A DNA stretch of 64,000 nt from Streptomyces sp. PCS3-D2 (GCF_000612545.2 NZ_CP097800.1:3635001-3699000); one strand, 5' to 3'. Shown: positions 50,131 through 60,124, counted from the first letter of the stretch. Made by a program: numbers and translations. Notes: generated by a model not told the origin, from the sequence alone.

Positions 50131-52695
50131 ATGCTGCGAACAGTCCTGCGCAACCTGCGCGCGCACACGGCCCGTCTGGCCATGACCGTCCTCGCGGTCT
50201 GTCTCGGTGTCGCCCTCGTCTCCGGCACCCTCGTCCTCGCCGACTCCTCCGCCGCCGCCTACCGCGCCGCCGCCTCGAAGAACTTCGCCGGCATCGCGGT
50301 GACCGTGACCCCGAAGGACGCCCCGGACGCACCACCCGGCGAAGACCGCACGAGCGTCCTGGACGACGCCCTGGTACGGAAGCTGGCCGGCGTACCGGGT
50401 GTCGCCGCCGTACGGCCCGCCGCCGACGGCTCGGCCACCCTGTCCGCCTCGGACGGCACCCCGCTCCGGGCCGGCCGTGCCTGGGCCAACCTCGGCGCCG
50501 CCCACGTACCCGGCGCGGACGGCCGGGACAGCCGCTACCCGCTGGTCGAGGGCCGCGCACCACGCACCGGCGGGGAGATCGCCGTGGACCGCGGCACGGC
50601 CGCCGCCGGCCGCTTCCGCCTCGGCGACACGATCACCCTGGCCACCGACGGCCCCGTGATGGCCAAGCGGCTCGTGGGCATCGTGACCACGCAGGACACC
50701 CGGGTCACCGCGGGCGGCACCCTCGCCCTGTTCGACCGGGCCACCGCCCAGCAGCTGTTCGCCTCACCCGGCCGGTACACCGGGATCGACCTGGCCGCCG
50801 CGCCCGGCACGAGCCAGGCCGAACTCTCCGGCCGGGTGGCCTCCGTACTGCCCGCCGGGCGGGCCGAGGCCACCACCGGCGCCGCCCAGGCCGCCGGGCA
50901 GGCCCTCTACGTCGGCACCCTGACCCGGGGGCACGCCAAGCTGCCGCTGGTCTTCGCCGGGATCTCGCTGTTCATCGGCTCCTTCCTCATCGTCAACACC
51001 TTCACGATGCTGGTGACCCGGCGCACCCGGGAGATCGCGCTGCTGCGGGCGATCGGGGCCTCGCGGCGTCAGGTGACCGGCTCCGTGCTCGCCGAGGCCG
51101 CGCTCGTCGGCCTGGTCTCCTCCGCCGCCGGATTCCTGCTCGGCCTCGGGGTCGCGGCCGTCCTGCCCGGCCTGCTCAGCACCGCGCAGGACGCGCTGCC
51201 CGACGGGCCGCTGGTGATCGGCCCGCGTCCGGTGGCGGCCGCGCTCGGCGTCGGCGTCGGCGTCACGGTGCTCGCCGCATGGCTGCCGTCCCGCAGGGCC
51301 GCGAAGGTCGCGCCGGTCGAGGCGATGCGCTCGGCGCACCGGCCGCCGTCCGCGACGCGCTCGCGGCTGCGCGCCGCCGCCGGGCTGGTCCCGCTCGTCC
51401 TCGGCGCGGGGCTGCTGGTGTCGCTGAGCGGGGTGAAGGACGCCTCGGTCCGCAACCTCCAGGACGCGATGCTCGCCTGCGGCCTCCTCGTCGTCGCCCT
51501 GATCGTGCTCGCGCCGCTGCTCGCCGCGCCGGTGATCCGGCTGGCGGGCCGGGCGGTCGACCGGTTCGGGGCCGTCGGCCGGCTCGCCCGGGAGAACGCG
51601 CTGCGCGACCCGCGGCGCACCGCGGCCACCGCGTCCGCCCTGATGGTCAGTACGGCGCTGGTGGCCGGGCTCGCGGTCGTCGGCCACTCCACTGCGCAGG
51701 CCCTGGACCGGCAGGCCGCGGCGGGACTCGGCGCCGACTACGTGATCGGCACCCGCACGCCCACCGCGGGCATCGACCCGGACGCCGTCCGGCGGGTGGC
51801 CGCCGCCCCCGGGGTGCGGACCGCGGCGGCCGTCGCGGACGTGTCGCTGTTCGTCGGCGGCGGGGTTCGTCGGATCGCCGGGGTGGACCCGGCCGTCGTG
51901 GACGCGGTCATCGAGCTGGACTTCGTCGACGGCTCCGCGAAGGGGCTCGGGCCGGGCCGGATCGCCGTCTCCGCCTCCCTCGCCCGGGAGCAGGGCCTCG
52001 CCGCCGGCGACCGGGTCGCCGCCCGCATCGGACGCGGCCGGGACCTGACCCCGTACACGGTCGTCGGCGTCTACCAGGACAACCCCGTGGCCGGCGACGC
52101 GCTCGGCGACCTCGGCGAGGTGCGGCAGCACGGCGTCCTGCCCGGATCCGCCCAGCGGGTCCTGGTGCGCACGGACGACGGCGCCGCCTCCGACGCCGTC
52201 GGGAAGCGGCTGCGCACCGCGGTGGGCGGCAACCCGCTGCTGAAGGTCCAGGACCGGCAGGCCCTCGTCCGCGAGGCCGCGGGCAGCGTCGGCGACCTGC
52301 TGACCCTGATGTACGGGCTGCTCGCCATCGGCGTCGTGATCAGTGCGCTCGGCATCGTGAACACCCTGGCCATGTCGGTCGCCGAGCGGACCCGGGAGAT
52401 CGGCGTGCTGCGCGCCATCGGCATGGATCGGGCCGGTGTCCGGCGGATGATCCGGCTGGAGGCCGTGATCGTCGCCGCCTTCGGGACCCTGCTGGGACTG
52501 CTGGCCGGCGTGTTCAGCGCCTGGGCCGTCGGCTCGCTGGCCAACGGCGCCATGACCCACTACGCGCTGGTGGTCCCGTGGGGAACCCTGCTGCTGGTGT
52601 GTCTGCTGTCCCTGGCGATCGGCGCGGCGGCCGCCGTCGTCCCCGCCCGACGGGCGGCGGCGCTGAGCCCGCTGCGTGCGGTCTCCGACGCGTAG
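50131..52695 (+). CDS. ABC transporter permease, FtsX/MacB type
   Basis: 854 residues. An N-terminal TM helix (LAMTVLAVCLGVALVSGTLVLA), a MacB-PCD-like periplasmic domain, an FtsX block (about 265-400: FAGISLFIGSFLIVNTFTMLVTRRTREIALLRAIGASRRQV), a second external domain, and a C-terminal FtsX block (LTLMYGLLAIGVVISALGIVNTLAMSVAERTREIGVLRAIGMDRAGVRRM). This duplicated FtsX layout is common in actinobacterial antimicrobial-peptide exporters. Confidence 0.95.
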   Translation: MLRTVLRNLRAHTARLAMTVLAVCLGVALVSGTLVLADSSAAAYRAAASKNFAGIAVTVTPKDAPDAPPGEDRTSVLDDALVRKLAGVPGVAAVRPAADGSATLSASDGTPLRAGRAWANLGAAHVPGADGRDSRYPLVEGRAPRTGGEIAVDRGTAAAGRFRLGDTITLATDGPVMAKRLVGIVTTQDTRVTAGGTLALFDRATAQQLFASPGRYTGIDLAAAPGTSQAELSGRVASVLPAGRAEATTGAAQAAGQALYVGTLTRGHAKLPLVFAGISLFIGSFLIVNTFTMLVTRRTREIALLRAIGASRRQVTGSVLAEAALVGLVSSAAGFLLGLGVAAVLPGLLSTAQDALPDGPLVIGPRPVAAALGVGVGVTVLAAWLPSRRAAKVAPVEAMRSAHRPPSATRSRLRAAAGLVPLVLGAGLLVSLSGVKDASVRNLQDAMLACGLLVVALIVLAPLLAAPVIRLAGRAVDRFGAVGRLARENALRDPRRTAATASALMVSTALVAGLAVVGHSTAQALDRQAAAGLGADYVIGTRTPTAGIDPDAVRRVAAAPGVRTAAAVADVSLFVGGGVRRIAGVDPAVVDAVIELDFVDGSAKGLGPGRIAVSASLAREQGLAAGDRVAARIGRGRDLTPYTVVGVYQDNPVAGDALGDLGEVRQHGVLPGSAQRVLVRTDDGAASDAVGKRLRTAVGGNPLLKVQDRQALVREAAGSVGDLLTLMYGLLAIGVVISALGIVNTLAMSVAERTREIGVLRAIGMDRAGVRRMIRLEAVIVAAFGTLLGLLAGVFSAWAVGSLANGAMTHYALVVPWGTLLLVCLLSLAIGAAAAVVPARRAAALSPLRAVSDA

Positions 52696-52820
52696 CAGGC
52701 CGAAGGGCCGTCACCTGGAGGGCCCAGCTGAACAGGCGCGTCCCGTGGCGGTCCGGGTCCAATGGCAGGGCGCGGCCTTCCGCCGCGCCCCGTCGCTGCC
52801 CAGCCGTCCCCGGGAGTGCC

Positions 52821-54206
52821 ATGAGCGAGCCGTCCCCGTCACCCGGCGACCCGCCCGGGGCGGCGCCGACCACCCCGCCGACCATCCCGCCGACCACCCC
52901 GCCGGCCGCCCCCGGCGGCGGATCCCGCGGGGGGAGGATCGCCAAGAGCGCCCTCTCGGCCGTGCTGATCACGCTGACGTGCATCCTCGTGCCGGTCTCC
53001 CTGCTCACCGTGTGGGTGCACGACATCGTGCTGGACACCAACCGGTACGTCGCCACGGTGCGGCCGCTCGCCTCCGACCCGGCGATCCAGCAGGCCGCCG
53101 TCCACCGCATCACGGAGGCCGCCGATGCGAAGGTGGACGGCTCCCGGATCACGGCCGACCTGGCGAAGTGGCTGGAGTCCCAGGGGCTGCCGCCCAGCGT
53201 GGGCTCGGCGGTCAAGTTGCTGGGCCCCCAGCTGGACGCGGCCGCCGACCAGGTCGTCTCCGGGGTGGCGACCCGGATCGTGGAGAGCGACCTGTTCGAG
53301 GACGTGTGGACGGTGGCCAACCGCACCGCCCACGCCGCCGTGGTGCACGCGCTCACCGGCAAGGGCCGCGGCGCGGTCGGGGTCGACGGCGGCACCGTGA
53401 CGCTCGATGTCGGGGAGGCCGTCGACAAGGTCAAGGAAGAGCTCGTGGCCGCCGGGGTCTCCCCGGCGGACAAGATCCCCGAGGTCGACAAGCAGCTTGT
53501 GCTCTTCCAGAGCGACGAGCTGGGCCGTGTCCGGAACGCGGTGCACCTGCTCGACGTCCTCGGGAACTGGCTTCCCGTCATTACGGTCGTCCTCGGCGCG
53601 GCCGGCGTGCTGCTCGCCCGGCGACGGCGCCGGGCCCTGGTGACCACCGCGCTGTGCGCCGCGTTCGCCTGCCTGCTCGTCGCCGTCGCCCTGGTGGTGG
53701 GCCGCCACTACTACCTCGACCACCTGCCCGCGGAGGTCCAGTCCCCGGCTGCGGCAGCGGCCGTCTTCGACACGCTGGTGCGCTTCCTGCGGGTCAGTCT
53801 GCGGACCGCGATGGTCCTCGGGATCGTCGTGGCGCTCGGCGCCTATCTGTCCGGCGCCGGCCGTCTGCCGCGCGGCGTGCGCGGGCGGGCCGACCGTACG
53901 GCCGACTCCGCGGCGCGCTGGGGCGCCGGGCACGGGGTGCACACCGGCACGGCGGGCCGGTGGGTGGAGGCCCACCGCCACGCGCTCACGGTGGGCGTGC
54001 TCCTCGCCGTGGCGCTCGTGTTCGCCCTGTGGAACCACCCGACCGTACTGACCGTGCTGCTGCTGGTGCTGATCCTGCTGGTGGTGCTCGCCGTACTGGC
54101 CCTGCTGGCGGCCGGCGGCCGGATCGCCGACGGCACGGAAGCCGGAGCGGCGCCCGCTGCGGGGGCGGCACCGGGACCGGGTGACCGGGGAGCCGGGAGC
54201 CGGTGA
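52821..54206 (+). CDS. Integral membrane protein with large extracytoplasmic domain
   Basis: 461 residues from ATG 52821. A Pro/Thr-rich cytoplasmic tail, TM1 (ALSAVLITLTCILVPVSLLTVWV), an outer domain of about 190 residues (DTNRYVATVRPLASDPAIQQAAVHRITEAADAKVDG...), then several helices (LPVITVVLGAAGVLLARR, ALVTTALCAAFACLLVAVALVVG, MVLGIVVALGAYLS, ALTVGVLLAVALVFALW, VLTVLLLVLILLVVLAVLALLAAGG). A recurrent streptomycete hypothetical; function unknown. It may be co-transcribed with the ABC genes (125-bp gap). Confidence 0.82.
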   Translation: MSEPSPSPGDPPGAAPTTPPTIPPTTPPAAPGGGSRGGRIAKSALSAVLITLTCILVPVSLLTVWVHDIVLDTNRYVATVRPLASDPAIQQAAVHRITEAADAKVDGSRITADLAKWLESQGLPPSVGSAVKLLGPQLDAAADQVVSGVATRIVESDLFEDVWTVANRTAHAAVVHALTGKGRGAVGVDGGTVTLDVGEAVDKVKEELVAAGVSPADKIPEVDKQLVLFQSDELGRVRNAVHLLDVLGNWLPVITVVLGAAGVLLARRRRRALVTTALCAAFACLLVAVALVVGRHYYLDHLPAEVQSPAAAAAVFDTLVRFLRVSLRTAMVLGIVVALGAYLSGAGRLPRGVRGRADRTADSAARWGAGHGVHTGTAGRWVEAHRHALTVGVLLAVALVFALWNHPTVLTVLLLVLILLVVLAVLALLAAGGRIADGTEAGAAPAAGAAPGPGDRGAGSR

Positions 54207-54240
54207 CCGGTCGGCGCGCGGATGAGGCCGGGCAGGCCCC

Positions 54241-54272
54241 GACCCGGGGCGGGACGGGACCCGCCCCGGGTC
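54241..54272. terminator. Bidirectional terminator
   Basis: 13-bp perfect stem GACCCGGGGCGGG with loop ACGGGA between two convergent genes (stops at 54206 and 54280). Confidence 0.85.
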
Positions 54273-54279
54273 GTGCGGC

Positions 54280-54678
54280 TCAGGCGAGGATCCTGGCCTT
54301 GGCCCGGTCGAACTCCTCCTGGCTGATGTCGCCCTTGTCCTTGAGCGCGGAGAGTTTGCTCAGCTCGTCCGCGCTGCCGCCGCTGCCGCTGCCGCTGCCG
54401 GCCGCCTGCCGGACGTACGAGCGGAAGGCCGCCTCGTTCTCCTTGACCTGCCTGGCGTCGCGCTCGTGCATGCTGCGGCCGCGGGCGATGACGTAGACGA
54501 ACACGCCGATGAAGGGGACGAGCAGCACCAGGATGAGCCATCCCGCCTTCCCCCAGCCGTGCAGGCTGTGGTCACGGAAGATGTCCGTGATGACTTTGAA
54601 GAGCAGGAAGAACCACATGACCCACAGGAAGAACCACAGCATCGTCCAGAAGAGGTTGAGAAGTGGATAGTCGTCCAT
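54280..54678 (-). CDS. PLDc_N/SHOCT-domain membrane protein
   Basis: 132 residues. Two TM helices (LFWTMLWFFLWVMWFFLLFKVITDIF and AGWLILVLLVPFIGVFVYVI) of the phospholipase D-nuclease N-terminal type, a basic/acidic cytoplasmic segment (RGRSMHERDARQVKENEAAF) and a C-terminal SHOCT helix pair (DELSKLSALKDKGDISQEEFDRAKARIL). Common small actinobacterial membrane protein of unknown function, thought to oligomerise through SHOCT. Confidence 0.9.
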   Translation of the reverse strand: MDDYPLLNLFWTMLWFFLWVMWFFLLFKVITDIFRDHSLHGWGKAGWLILVLLVPFIGVFVYVIARGRSMHERDARQVKENEAAFRSYVRQAAGSGSGSGGSADELSKLSALKDKGDISQEEFDRAKARILA

Positions 54679-54853
54679 ATCCGACTCCGATCATGCGCGT
54701 GGTACTCCATTGATACAGGCGGCTCCGCCACGGCGCATGCGGAGCCGGTGGGGCATCTTTTGCACCCGTGCGCGGGACGGCGCGACCATGGACGCATGAG
54801 CACTGCCTTCCCCTTTCCCGGGGAGGGGCCGACCCACCGACGGGGAAAAGCCG

Positions 54854-55537
54854 ATGGTGCTTGACCTGATCGTCATCGGGCTGATCATCACGCTCTATCC
54901 GCTGCCCATCATGGCCTTCGTCCTGGTGGTGTCCGCGCCCGGCGGTCTGTGGAAGGGGCTCGCCTTCATCCTCGCCTGGCTGGGCTGCCTCGTCGCCGTG
55001 ATCGCCGTCGTCCTCCTCCTCACCGGGGGCCAGCCCCCGCCGCCGCGCTCCCCACCGTCCACCGCGGGCCTCGCGGTCCGGCTGGCCATCGGCATCGCGC
55101 TGGTTGGGTACGCCGAACACCGGCGCCGGCGGCGCCCGGTGGGGGGCGTCGCCCCGGACGCGGAAGGGGCGGGATCCGGACCGGCCGAGGAGCCGCGCGC
55201 GCTCTCCCGCATGGACCGGGCGTCCGCGTGGTCGGCGGCCGGAATCGCGGTACTCCTCCAGCCGTGGGGGATGGTGGGGGCGGCCGCCGCGACGGTCGTC
55301 GAGGCGAACCTGTCCGACGGCGCCACGTACCTGGCCCTGTTCGGCTTCTGCGTCCTGGCCTCCTCCACCCTCCTGGCGATGGAGCTGTTCATGGTGTTCG
55401 CGCCCGAGCGGGCCGCGCTGGCGCTCACCGGGATGCGGGCGTGGCTGTCGGACCACAAGGACCCTGCGATCGTCCTCGCCTGCCTCGTCCTGGGCCTGTG
55501 GCTGGTGGGCAGGAGCCTGTACGAGCTCACGCGCTGA
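54854..55537 (+). CDS. GAP-family (SfLAP-like) membrane protein
   Basis: 227 residues, six TM helices with a central cytoplasmic loop (EHRRRRRPVGGVAPDAEGAGSG). Pattern LIVIGLIITLYPLPIMAFVLVV...GGLWKGLAFILAWLGCLVAV is that of GAP/SfLAP proteins (Sap family), linked to export of cell-envelope lipids in mycobacteria. Substrate unknown here. Confidence 0.78.
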   Translation: MVLDLIVIGLIITLYPLPIMAFVLVVSAPGGLWKGLAFILAWLGCLVAVIAVVLLLTGGQPPPPRSPPSTAGLAVRLAIGIALVGYAEHRRRRRPVGGVAPDAEGAGSGPAEEPRALSRMDRASAWSAAGIAVLLQPWGMVGAAAATVVEANLSDGATYLALFGFCVLASSTLLAMELFMVFAPERAALALTGMRAWLSDHKDPAIVLACLVLGLWLVGRSLYELTR

Positions 55538-55603
55538 CGGCGGCCCGCGGACGGGCGTGGTGCTCCGGTCGCCGGATGCGGTCCGGGCCGTTCTCCTGAA
55601 GGC

Positions 55604-56167
55604 ATGGAACGCAATGCAGCCCGCCGCCGGCGGCGCGCCCTGGTCGGCCACTGCCTGCGTGCGACAGGCTCGGTGGTCGTGCTCACCGGGCTGTACTACC
55701 TGGCGCCGCTGGAGGGCGGGTTCGGCGTCGTAACGCTCCTCACGCTCGTGCTGGGCCTGCTCGCCTTCACCCTGCTGACGGTCTGGCAGGTCAGCGCCAT
55801 CACCCGGTCGGAGTATCCGCGGCTGAGCGCTCTCGAGGCCATGGCCACCGCCGTACCGCTCTTCCTGGTGATCTTCGCCGCAACCTACTTCATGCTGTCC
55901 GAGAACGTCCCGGCGAGCTTCACCGAGCCCCTGAACCGGACGGACGCCCTCTACTTCACGGTCACGGTGTTCGCGACCGTGGGCTTCGGCGACATCGTCG
56001 CCACGACCGGGACCGGGCGGGTGCTGGTCACCGTGCAGATGATCGCCGACCTGATCGTGGTGGGCGTGATCGCCAAGGCCCTCTTCGGCGCCATGAAGGT
56101 CGGAATGCGCAGGCGGGGCGGCCGGGGCCACGGCGGACCGCCGTTCGTGGACGACGAGGAGCCCTGA
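55604..56167 (+). CDS. Two-pore-helix-type potassium channel
   Basis: 187 residues. Selectivity filter TVTVFATVGFGDIVATT in the P-loop, flanked by membrane helices (AMATAVPLFLVIFAATYFML before; VQMIADLIVVGVIAKALFG after) with two further helices at the N-terminus. A simple Ion_trans_2 channel without RCK domain. The C-terminal basic tail ends in an acidic DDEEP. Confidence 0.9.
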   Translation: MERNAARRRRRALVGHCLRATGSVVVLTGLYYLAPLEGGFGVVTLLTLVLGLLAFTLLTVWQVSAITRSEYPRLSALEAMATAVPLFLVIFAATYFMLSENVPASFTEPLNRTDALYFTVTVFATVGFGDIVATTGTGRVLVTVQMIADLIVVGVIAKALFGAMKVGMRRRGGRGHGGPPFVDDEEP

Positions 56168-56200
56168 GCCGTCGCCGCCCGGCGCTGCGCGTCGTGCGAA

Positions 56201-56227
56201 GACCCCGCCCGGGAAGCGGACGGGGTC
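56201..56227. terminator. Hairpin with T-tract after the channel gene
   Basis: Arms GACCCCG and CGGGGTC, 13-nt loop with additional pairing, followed by CCTTTCT. Also near the stop of the convergent lipoprotein gene. Confidence 0.6.
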
Positions 56228-56272
56228 CTTTCTGCGCGGAAGGAAGGGAACGGCGGGCGGGTCACCCGGCCG

Positions 56273-56701
56273 TCAGCACTTCAGACCGGAGGCGGCGGCC
56301 GCCGTGGCCTGCTCCAGCGACTGGATCTGCGGCTGCAGTTGGGTGAGCGCGGCCTGGCCGGTCGTGTCGCCCGGCAGATCCTGATAGCCCTTCTTGAGGT
56401 TCTCGGCGGCGGACTGCACCGCCTCGCGCTCCGCGTCCTTCAGCTTGTTCGCGTTCTCCTTGACGTTCTCCCAGTCCTGCTGGACGGCGTCGTAGGCGTC
56501 CTTGACCTGGTCCTTGGTGGCGACGGCCGGATCCAGGGCCTTCAGCTTGGCGTTGTCGGCCTTGAGGGCGTTCAGGTCCGTGCACAGGGCGGCCGCGGCC
56601 TCGGTGGCCTCCTCGGCGGGGGAGGGACTGTCGTCGGAACACGCGCTGAGGCCGAACACCGCGCTCAGGCAGAGCACACCGACCACCGGGAAACGCTTCA
56701 T
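56273..56701 (-). CDS. Small lipoprotein, helical
   Basis: 142 residues from ATG 56701 (GAGGAAGG upstream; a longer frame starts at 56755 but lacks a good site). Lipoprotein signal: MKRFPVVGVLCLSAVFGLSAC, lipobox L-S-A-C, with Cys 21 as the lipidated residue. The mature part is a single alpha-helical domain (AAALCTDLNALKADNAKLKALDPAVATKDQVKDAYDAVQQDWENVKENANKLKDAE) ending in a Cys that may pair with the internal Cys. Function unknown. Confidence 0.85.
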   Translation of the reverse strand: MKRFPVVGVLCLSAVFGLSACSDDSPSPAEEATEAAAALCTDLNALKADNAKLKALDPAVATKDQVKDAYDAVQQDWENVKENANKLKDAEREAVQSAAENLKKGYQDLPGDTTGQAALTQLQPQIQSLEQATAAAASGLKC

Positions 56702-56798
56702 GGAGGGGCCTTCCTCGATCAGGCAAACCAGGCGTACGGGATCTTCCGGTACCACGACAAACTATGCACAACCGGACACGCTCCGCATCCGCACGCCC

Positions 56799-58181
56799 TC
56801 AGGCGGCGGGCTGGATGTTCTGGTTCAGGTGGAAGAGGTTGCCCGGGTCGTAGGTCCGCTTGACCTCGGCCAGACGGTCGTAGTTCCCCTTGTAGTTGGC
56901 CCTGATGCGGCTCTGGTCGTCCTCGGCCATGAAGTTGATGTAGCCACCCTCCTCCGAGTGCGGTGCGGTGGCCTCGTAGTAGTCGCGGACCCAGGCGGTG
57001 TTCGCCTCGTTGTCCGCGGGGTCCGGCCACATCCCGGCGATGACGGTGGCGAAGTTGGCGTCGCGGTAGGCGAAGGCCGTCTCGTCCGGTCCGACGCGGT
57101 GGCAGGCGCCGTTGATCGGGTAGATGTGCACCGTCGAGTTCACGACGGGCACCTTCGGGCCGTGCACCAGGTGCGCCTCGATCGCGGAGTCGGTCAGCTC
57201 CGTCACGAAGTTGGCCTTCCAGTAGTGCTGGAGACCGGGCGGAACGAGCGCGTCGAACGCGCTGTTGAGGGCCGGGTACGGCATGGGGCCGACGTGCTCC
57301 GCGACCACCGGCGCGATGTCGCGGAAGGGCCGCAGGGCCCGCTCACCCTCGTCCAGCGGCCCGGTCCAGCACGCCACGATCAGGGCGAAGGGGTCGCCGT
57401 GCCGGTCTTCCGGGATGAACGGCAGCGGAGGGGCCAGTTGGAAGGCCGGGAAGCCGCCGAGCTGCTCCGGGGCGTCGGCGATGTAGTCGGCGAAGGACCG
57501 CAGCACCGTGGCGGCGTCGTCCAACTCGAAGAGCATCGGTCCGCCGTAGATGTCCTTGACCGGGCTCAGCCGGTACTCGAACGAGGTCACCGCGCCGAAG
57601 TTCCCGCTGCCGCCGCGCAGCGCCCAGAAGAGGTCCGGATTCTCCTCCTCGCTCGCCACCACGACGCGGCCGTCCGCCGTCACCACATCGGCCGAGATCA
57701 GGTTGTCGCAGCTCAGGCCCAGTCCGCGGGACAGGTAGCCGATGCCGCCGCCGAGGGTGAGTCCGCCGATGCCGGTGGTCGAGATGATCCCTCCGGTGGT
57801 GGCCAGCCCGTAGGCGTAGGTCGCCGCGTTGAAGTCGCCCCAGGTCGCGCCGCCCTCCGCACGGGCCGTGCGGCGCGCGGCGTCGACGCGCACCCCGCGC
57901 ATGCCGGACAGGTCGGCGACCACGCCGTCGTCACAGGTGCCGAAGCCGGGCACGCTGTGGCCGCCGCCGCGCACCGCGAGGTCCAGCCCGTTCTCCCGCG
58001 CGAAGTCCACCACCGCCATGACGTCCCCGGTGTTGGCGCACCGCACGACGGCGGCCGGCCTCCGGTCGATCATGGCGTTGTGGACGGCCCGCGCCTCCTC
58101 GTAGGCGTCGTCGCCGGGTGTGACGACCGCTCCGCGTACGCGTTCCCGCAGCTGGTCGATCGAGAGCTTGCCCATGACCAT
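56799..58181 (-). CDS. FAD-linked oxidoreductase, BBE type, probably bicovalent flavin
   Basis: 460 residues from ATG 58181 (GAGGAG upstream). PCMH-type FAD domain: VRGGGHSVPGFGTCDDGVVADLSGM (His of G-G-H attaches the 8-alpha position) and GLGLSCDNLISADVVTADG (Cys in the place that binds C6 in bicovalent BBE enzymes). C-terminal BBE motif YDRLAEVKRTYDPGNLFHLNQNIQP. Such enzymes oxidise sugars or natural products using O2. In an operon after the small ABM-like gene (63-bp gap). Confidence 0.92.
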   Translation of the reverse strand: MVMGKLSIDQLRERVRGAVVTPGDDAYEEARAVHNAMIDRRPAAVVRCANTGDVMAVVDFARENGLDLAVRGGGHSVPGFGTCDDGVVADLSGMRGVRVDAARRTARAEGGATWGDFNAATYAYGLATTGGIISTTGIGGLTLGGGIGYLSRGLGLSCDNLISADVVTADGRVVVASEEENPDLFWALRGGSGNFGAVTSFEYRLSPVKDIYGGPMLFELDDAATVLRSFADYIADAPEQLGGFPAFQLAPPLPFIPEDRHGDPFALIVACWTGPLDEGERALRPFRDIAPVVAEHVGPMPYPALNSAFDALVPPGLQHYWKANFVTELTDSAIEAHLVHGPKVPVVNSTVHIYPINGACHRVGPDETAFAYRDANFATVIAGMWPDPADNEANTAWVRDYYEATAPHSEEGGYINFMAEDDQSRIRANYKGNYDRLAEVKRTYDPGNLFHLNQNIQPAA

Positions 58182-58244
58182 CGCTCCTCGTCCTTCGTAC
58201 GTCGCTCTCACGCCGCGCCGAGACGCGTGCGCCGGGTGCTGCCG

Positions 58245-58544
58245 CTACGGCCCCAGATGGCTGAAGCCCACCTCGAAGTGCTCGACCCTGACGACCTGCT
58301 GCCCCTCCCGTCGGGCGGTCTCCTCGCGGATCCGGTCGGCGAGTTCCTCGCTGTCCCGCATGCTCCGCTCGTCCTCCCACAGGGTCAGCGACCTGGCCTG
58401 ACCGGTGGCCCGGTCGACCAGGTAGTAGACGCCCCGGAAGCCGGGCGCGTCCCGCACCTGCCGGACGATCTCCTCCGAATGCGCTTCCAGGTCTCCCTCC
58501 GCGGGGACGGGGGAACCCTGGTAGGTGCTCAGCCTCGCGAACAT
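58245..58544 (-). CDS. Small ABM-like (dimeric alpha-beta barrel) protein
   Basis: 99 residues from ATG 58544 (AGGAAGGA upstream). MFARLSTYQGSPVPAEGDLEAH...VRDAPGFRGVYYLVDRATGQARSLTLWEDERSMRDSEELAD is the ferredoxin-like pattern of antibiotic-biosynthesis-monooxygenase (ABM) domains: P-G-F-x-G, then S-L-T-L-W-E-x-x-x-S. Many such proteins are not oxygenases. First gene of the operon with the BBE-type oxidoreductase; divergent from the PP2C gene. Confidence 0.75.
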   Translation of the reverse strand: MFARLSTYQGSPVPAEGDLEAHSEEIVRQVRDAPGFRGVYYLVDRATGQARSLTLWEDERSMRDSEELADRIREETARREGQQVVRVEHFEVGFSHLGP

Positions 58545-58698
58545 CTGCGGCAGTCCTTCCTGGCCCGGCCGCCGTCGGGAGACGGGCAGCTCCAGGACCA
58601 GCGTCCTCCGGCAGACCGCGCCCCGCATGCCGGAGCGGCGCGACAATGGTGGCGAAGGACGCGTCTTCCGGTGCCGTTGCGGAGAGGCGGGACGTCGA

Positions 58699-59439
58699 GT
58701 GGCGTACATAGCTGTGACCGCCCTGAGCCATGTCGGGCTGGTCCGCGAGCACAACGAGGACAGCCTCGTGATCGGGCCGTGGACCCTGTGCGGGACCGTG
58801 ACCCAGAACCCCCAGACGCTGGTGTTCCCGTTCGGCAGACCGCTGGTCGTCGCGGTCGCCGACGGGCTCGGCGGGCAGCCGGCGGGGGAGGTGGCCAGCG
58901 AGCTCGTGGTCCGCCAGCTCTCCTCGCTCGGCCCCACGCTGAACTGCGCCGAGGCCGTCGGTGACGCGCTGGACCTGTGCAACGACGCCGTGTACTCGGC
59001 CGCCGACGGCCGGCCCGACCTGACCGCGATGGGGACCACCGTCGCGGGTGCGCTCGTGCTGACCGAGTCGCTGCTGTCCTTCAACGTCGGCGACAGCAAG
59101 GTGTTCCACGCGGCCCGCGACGGACTGCACCAGGTGAGCGTGGACGACAGCCCGCCCCCGGCGCCCGGCCACCGCACCACCTCGGCCGTCACGCAGGTGC
59201 TCGGGGGAAGCCGCGGCCGCCGTGCGATCACCCCGCACATCGAGACCTTCGCGCTGGCGGAGGGCGACCGCTACCTGGTGTGCAGCGACGGGCTGACCGA
59301 CCCGGTGCCGGACGACACGATCGAGGAACTGCTGCGGGTGCACGACGACGGCAGAGCGGCCTTCGAACTGTGGAAGGCCGCGATCGACGCGGGAGGCCCG
59401 GACAACATCACCCTCGCACTGCTGCGCATCGGGGCCTGA
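58699..59439 (+). CDS. PP2C-family serine/threonine phosphatase
   Basis: 246 residues from GTG 58699 with GGAGAGGCGGGA upstream. PPM motifs in order: [21 protein letters not shown] (first metal Asp/Glu), [72 protein letters not shown]. The N-terminal R-x-x-N-E-D arrangement is the bacterial Stp type, so it is expected to reverse Ser/Thr kinase phosphorylation. No kinase gene is adjacent. Confidence 0.93.
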   Translation: MAYIAVTALSHVGLVREHNEDSLVIGPWTLCGTVTQNPQTLVFPFGRPLVVAVADGLGGQPAGEVASELVVRQLSSLGPTLNCAEAVGDALDLCNDAVYSAADGRPDLTAMGTTVAGALVLTESLLSFNVGDSKVFHAARDGLHQVSVDDSPPPAPGHRTTSAVTQVLGGSRGRRAITPHIETFALAEGDRYLVCSDGLTDPVPDDTIEELLRVHDDGRAAFELWKAAIDAGGPDNITLALLRIGA

Positions 59440-59719
59440 CCATATGACCGTACGACCTTTCATTGGATTTCAGGACCGTATATCGGGAGGCGCGGCGCCG
59501 AATATCCAAACGGAAAGGCTTTCCCGGTTCTCCGGTAATCACTGTGCTACGGTGACGCCAGTTGCGGTTGTGGTCCCCAAAAAACTTACAAGTGCTCTCA
59601 CCCTATCTTCCGGTGGGCGCACTTTTCATTTCCGGTTCACATGTCCGGTCGGGGCAATCATCTCGGCGACGCCGGGTCCGCACAGTGCGGCCCGGGCAAG
59701 GCCCCAAAGGAGAATTCGC

Positions 59720-59923
59720 ATGGCATCCGGCACCGTGAAGTGGTTCAACGCGGAAAAGGGTTTCGGTTTCATCGAGCAGGAGGGCGGCGGGGCGGACGTC
59801 TTCGCCCACTACTCGAACATCGCCACTTCCGGCTTCCGTGAGCTCCAGGAGGGCCAGAAGGTCACCTTCGACGTCACGCAGGGCCAGAAGGGCCCGCAGG
59901 CCGAGAACATCGTTCCCGCCTGA
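59720..59923 (+). CDS. Cold-shock protein
   Basis: 67 residues from ATG 59720 with AAAGGAGAA. Canonical [18 protein letters not shown] (RNP1 K-G-F-G-F-I) and DVFAHYSNI (RNP2 V-F-A-H-Y), ending QAENIVPA. An RNA chaperone of the CspA/ScoF type. Preceded by about 280 bp of unusually AT-rich DNA that probably holds the promoter and a structured 5' leader. Confidence 0.96.
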   Translation: MASGTVKWFNAEKGFGFIEQEGGGADVFAHYSNIATSGFRELQEGQKVTFDVTQGQKGPQAENIVPA

Positions 59924-60124
59924 CGCCGAAGCGGAGACCGAAGCCGAGGCCGACGGCGAGACCGAAGCCGACGTCCGGGCGGACGGGCCCGCGGCCCGCA
60001 CCTCTGCGTGCGGGCCGCGGCCATGCCCGCCCCGCGCGCGCCCGCCCCGCGCCCGCCGGGAATCGGCCGCCGTCGCGGCGGAAGCGCCGGCCGCGGCCGG
60101 CGCCGCTTGCTAGAGTCCCTGCCC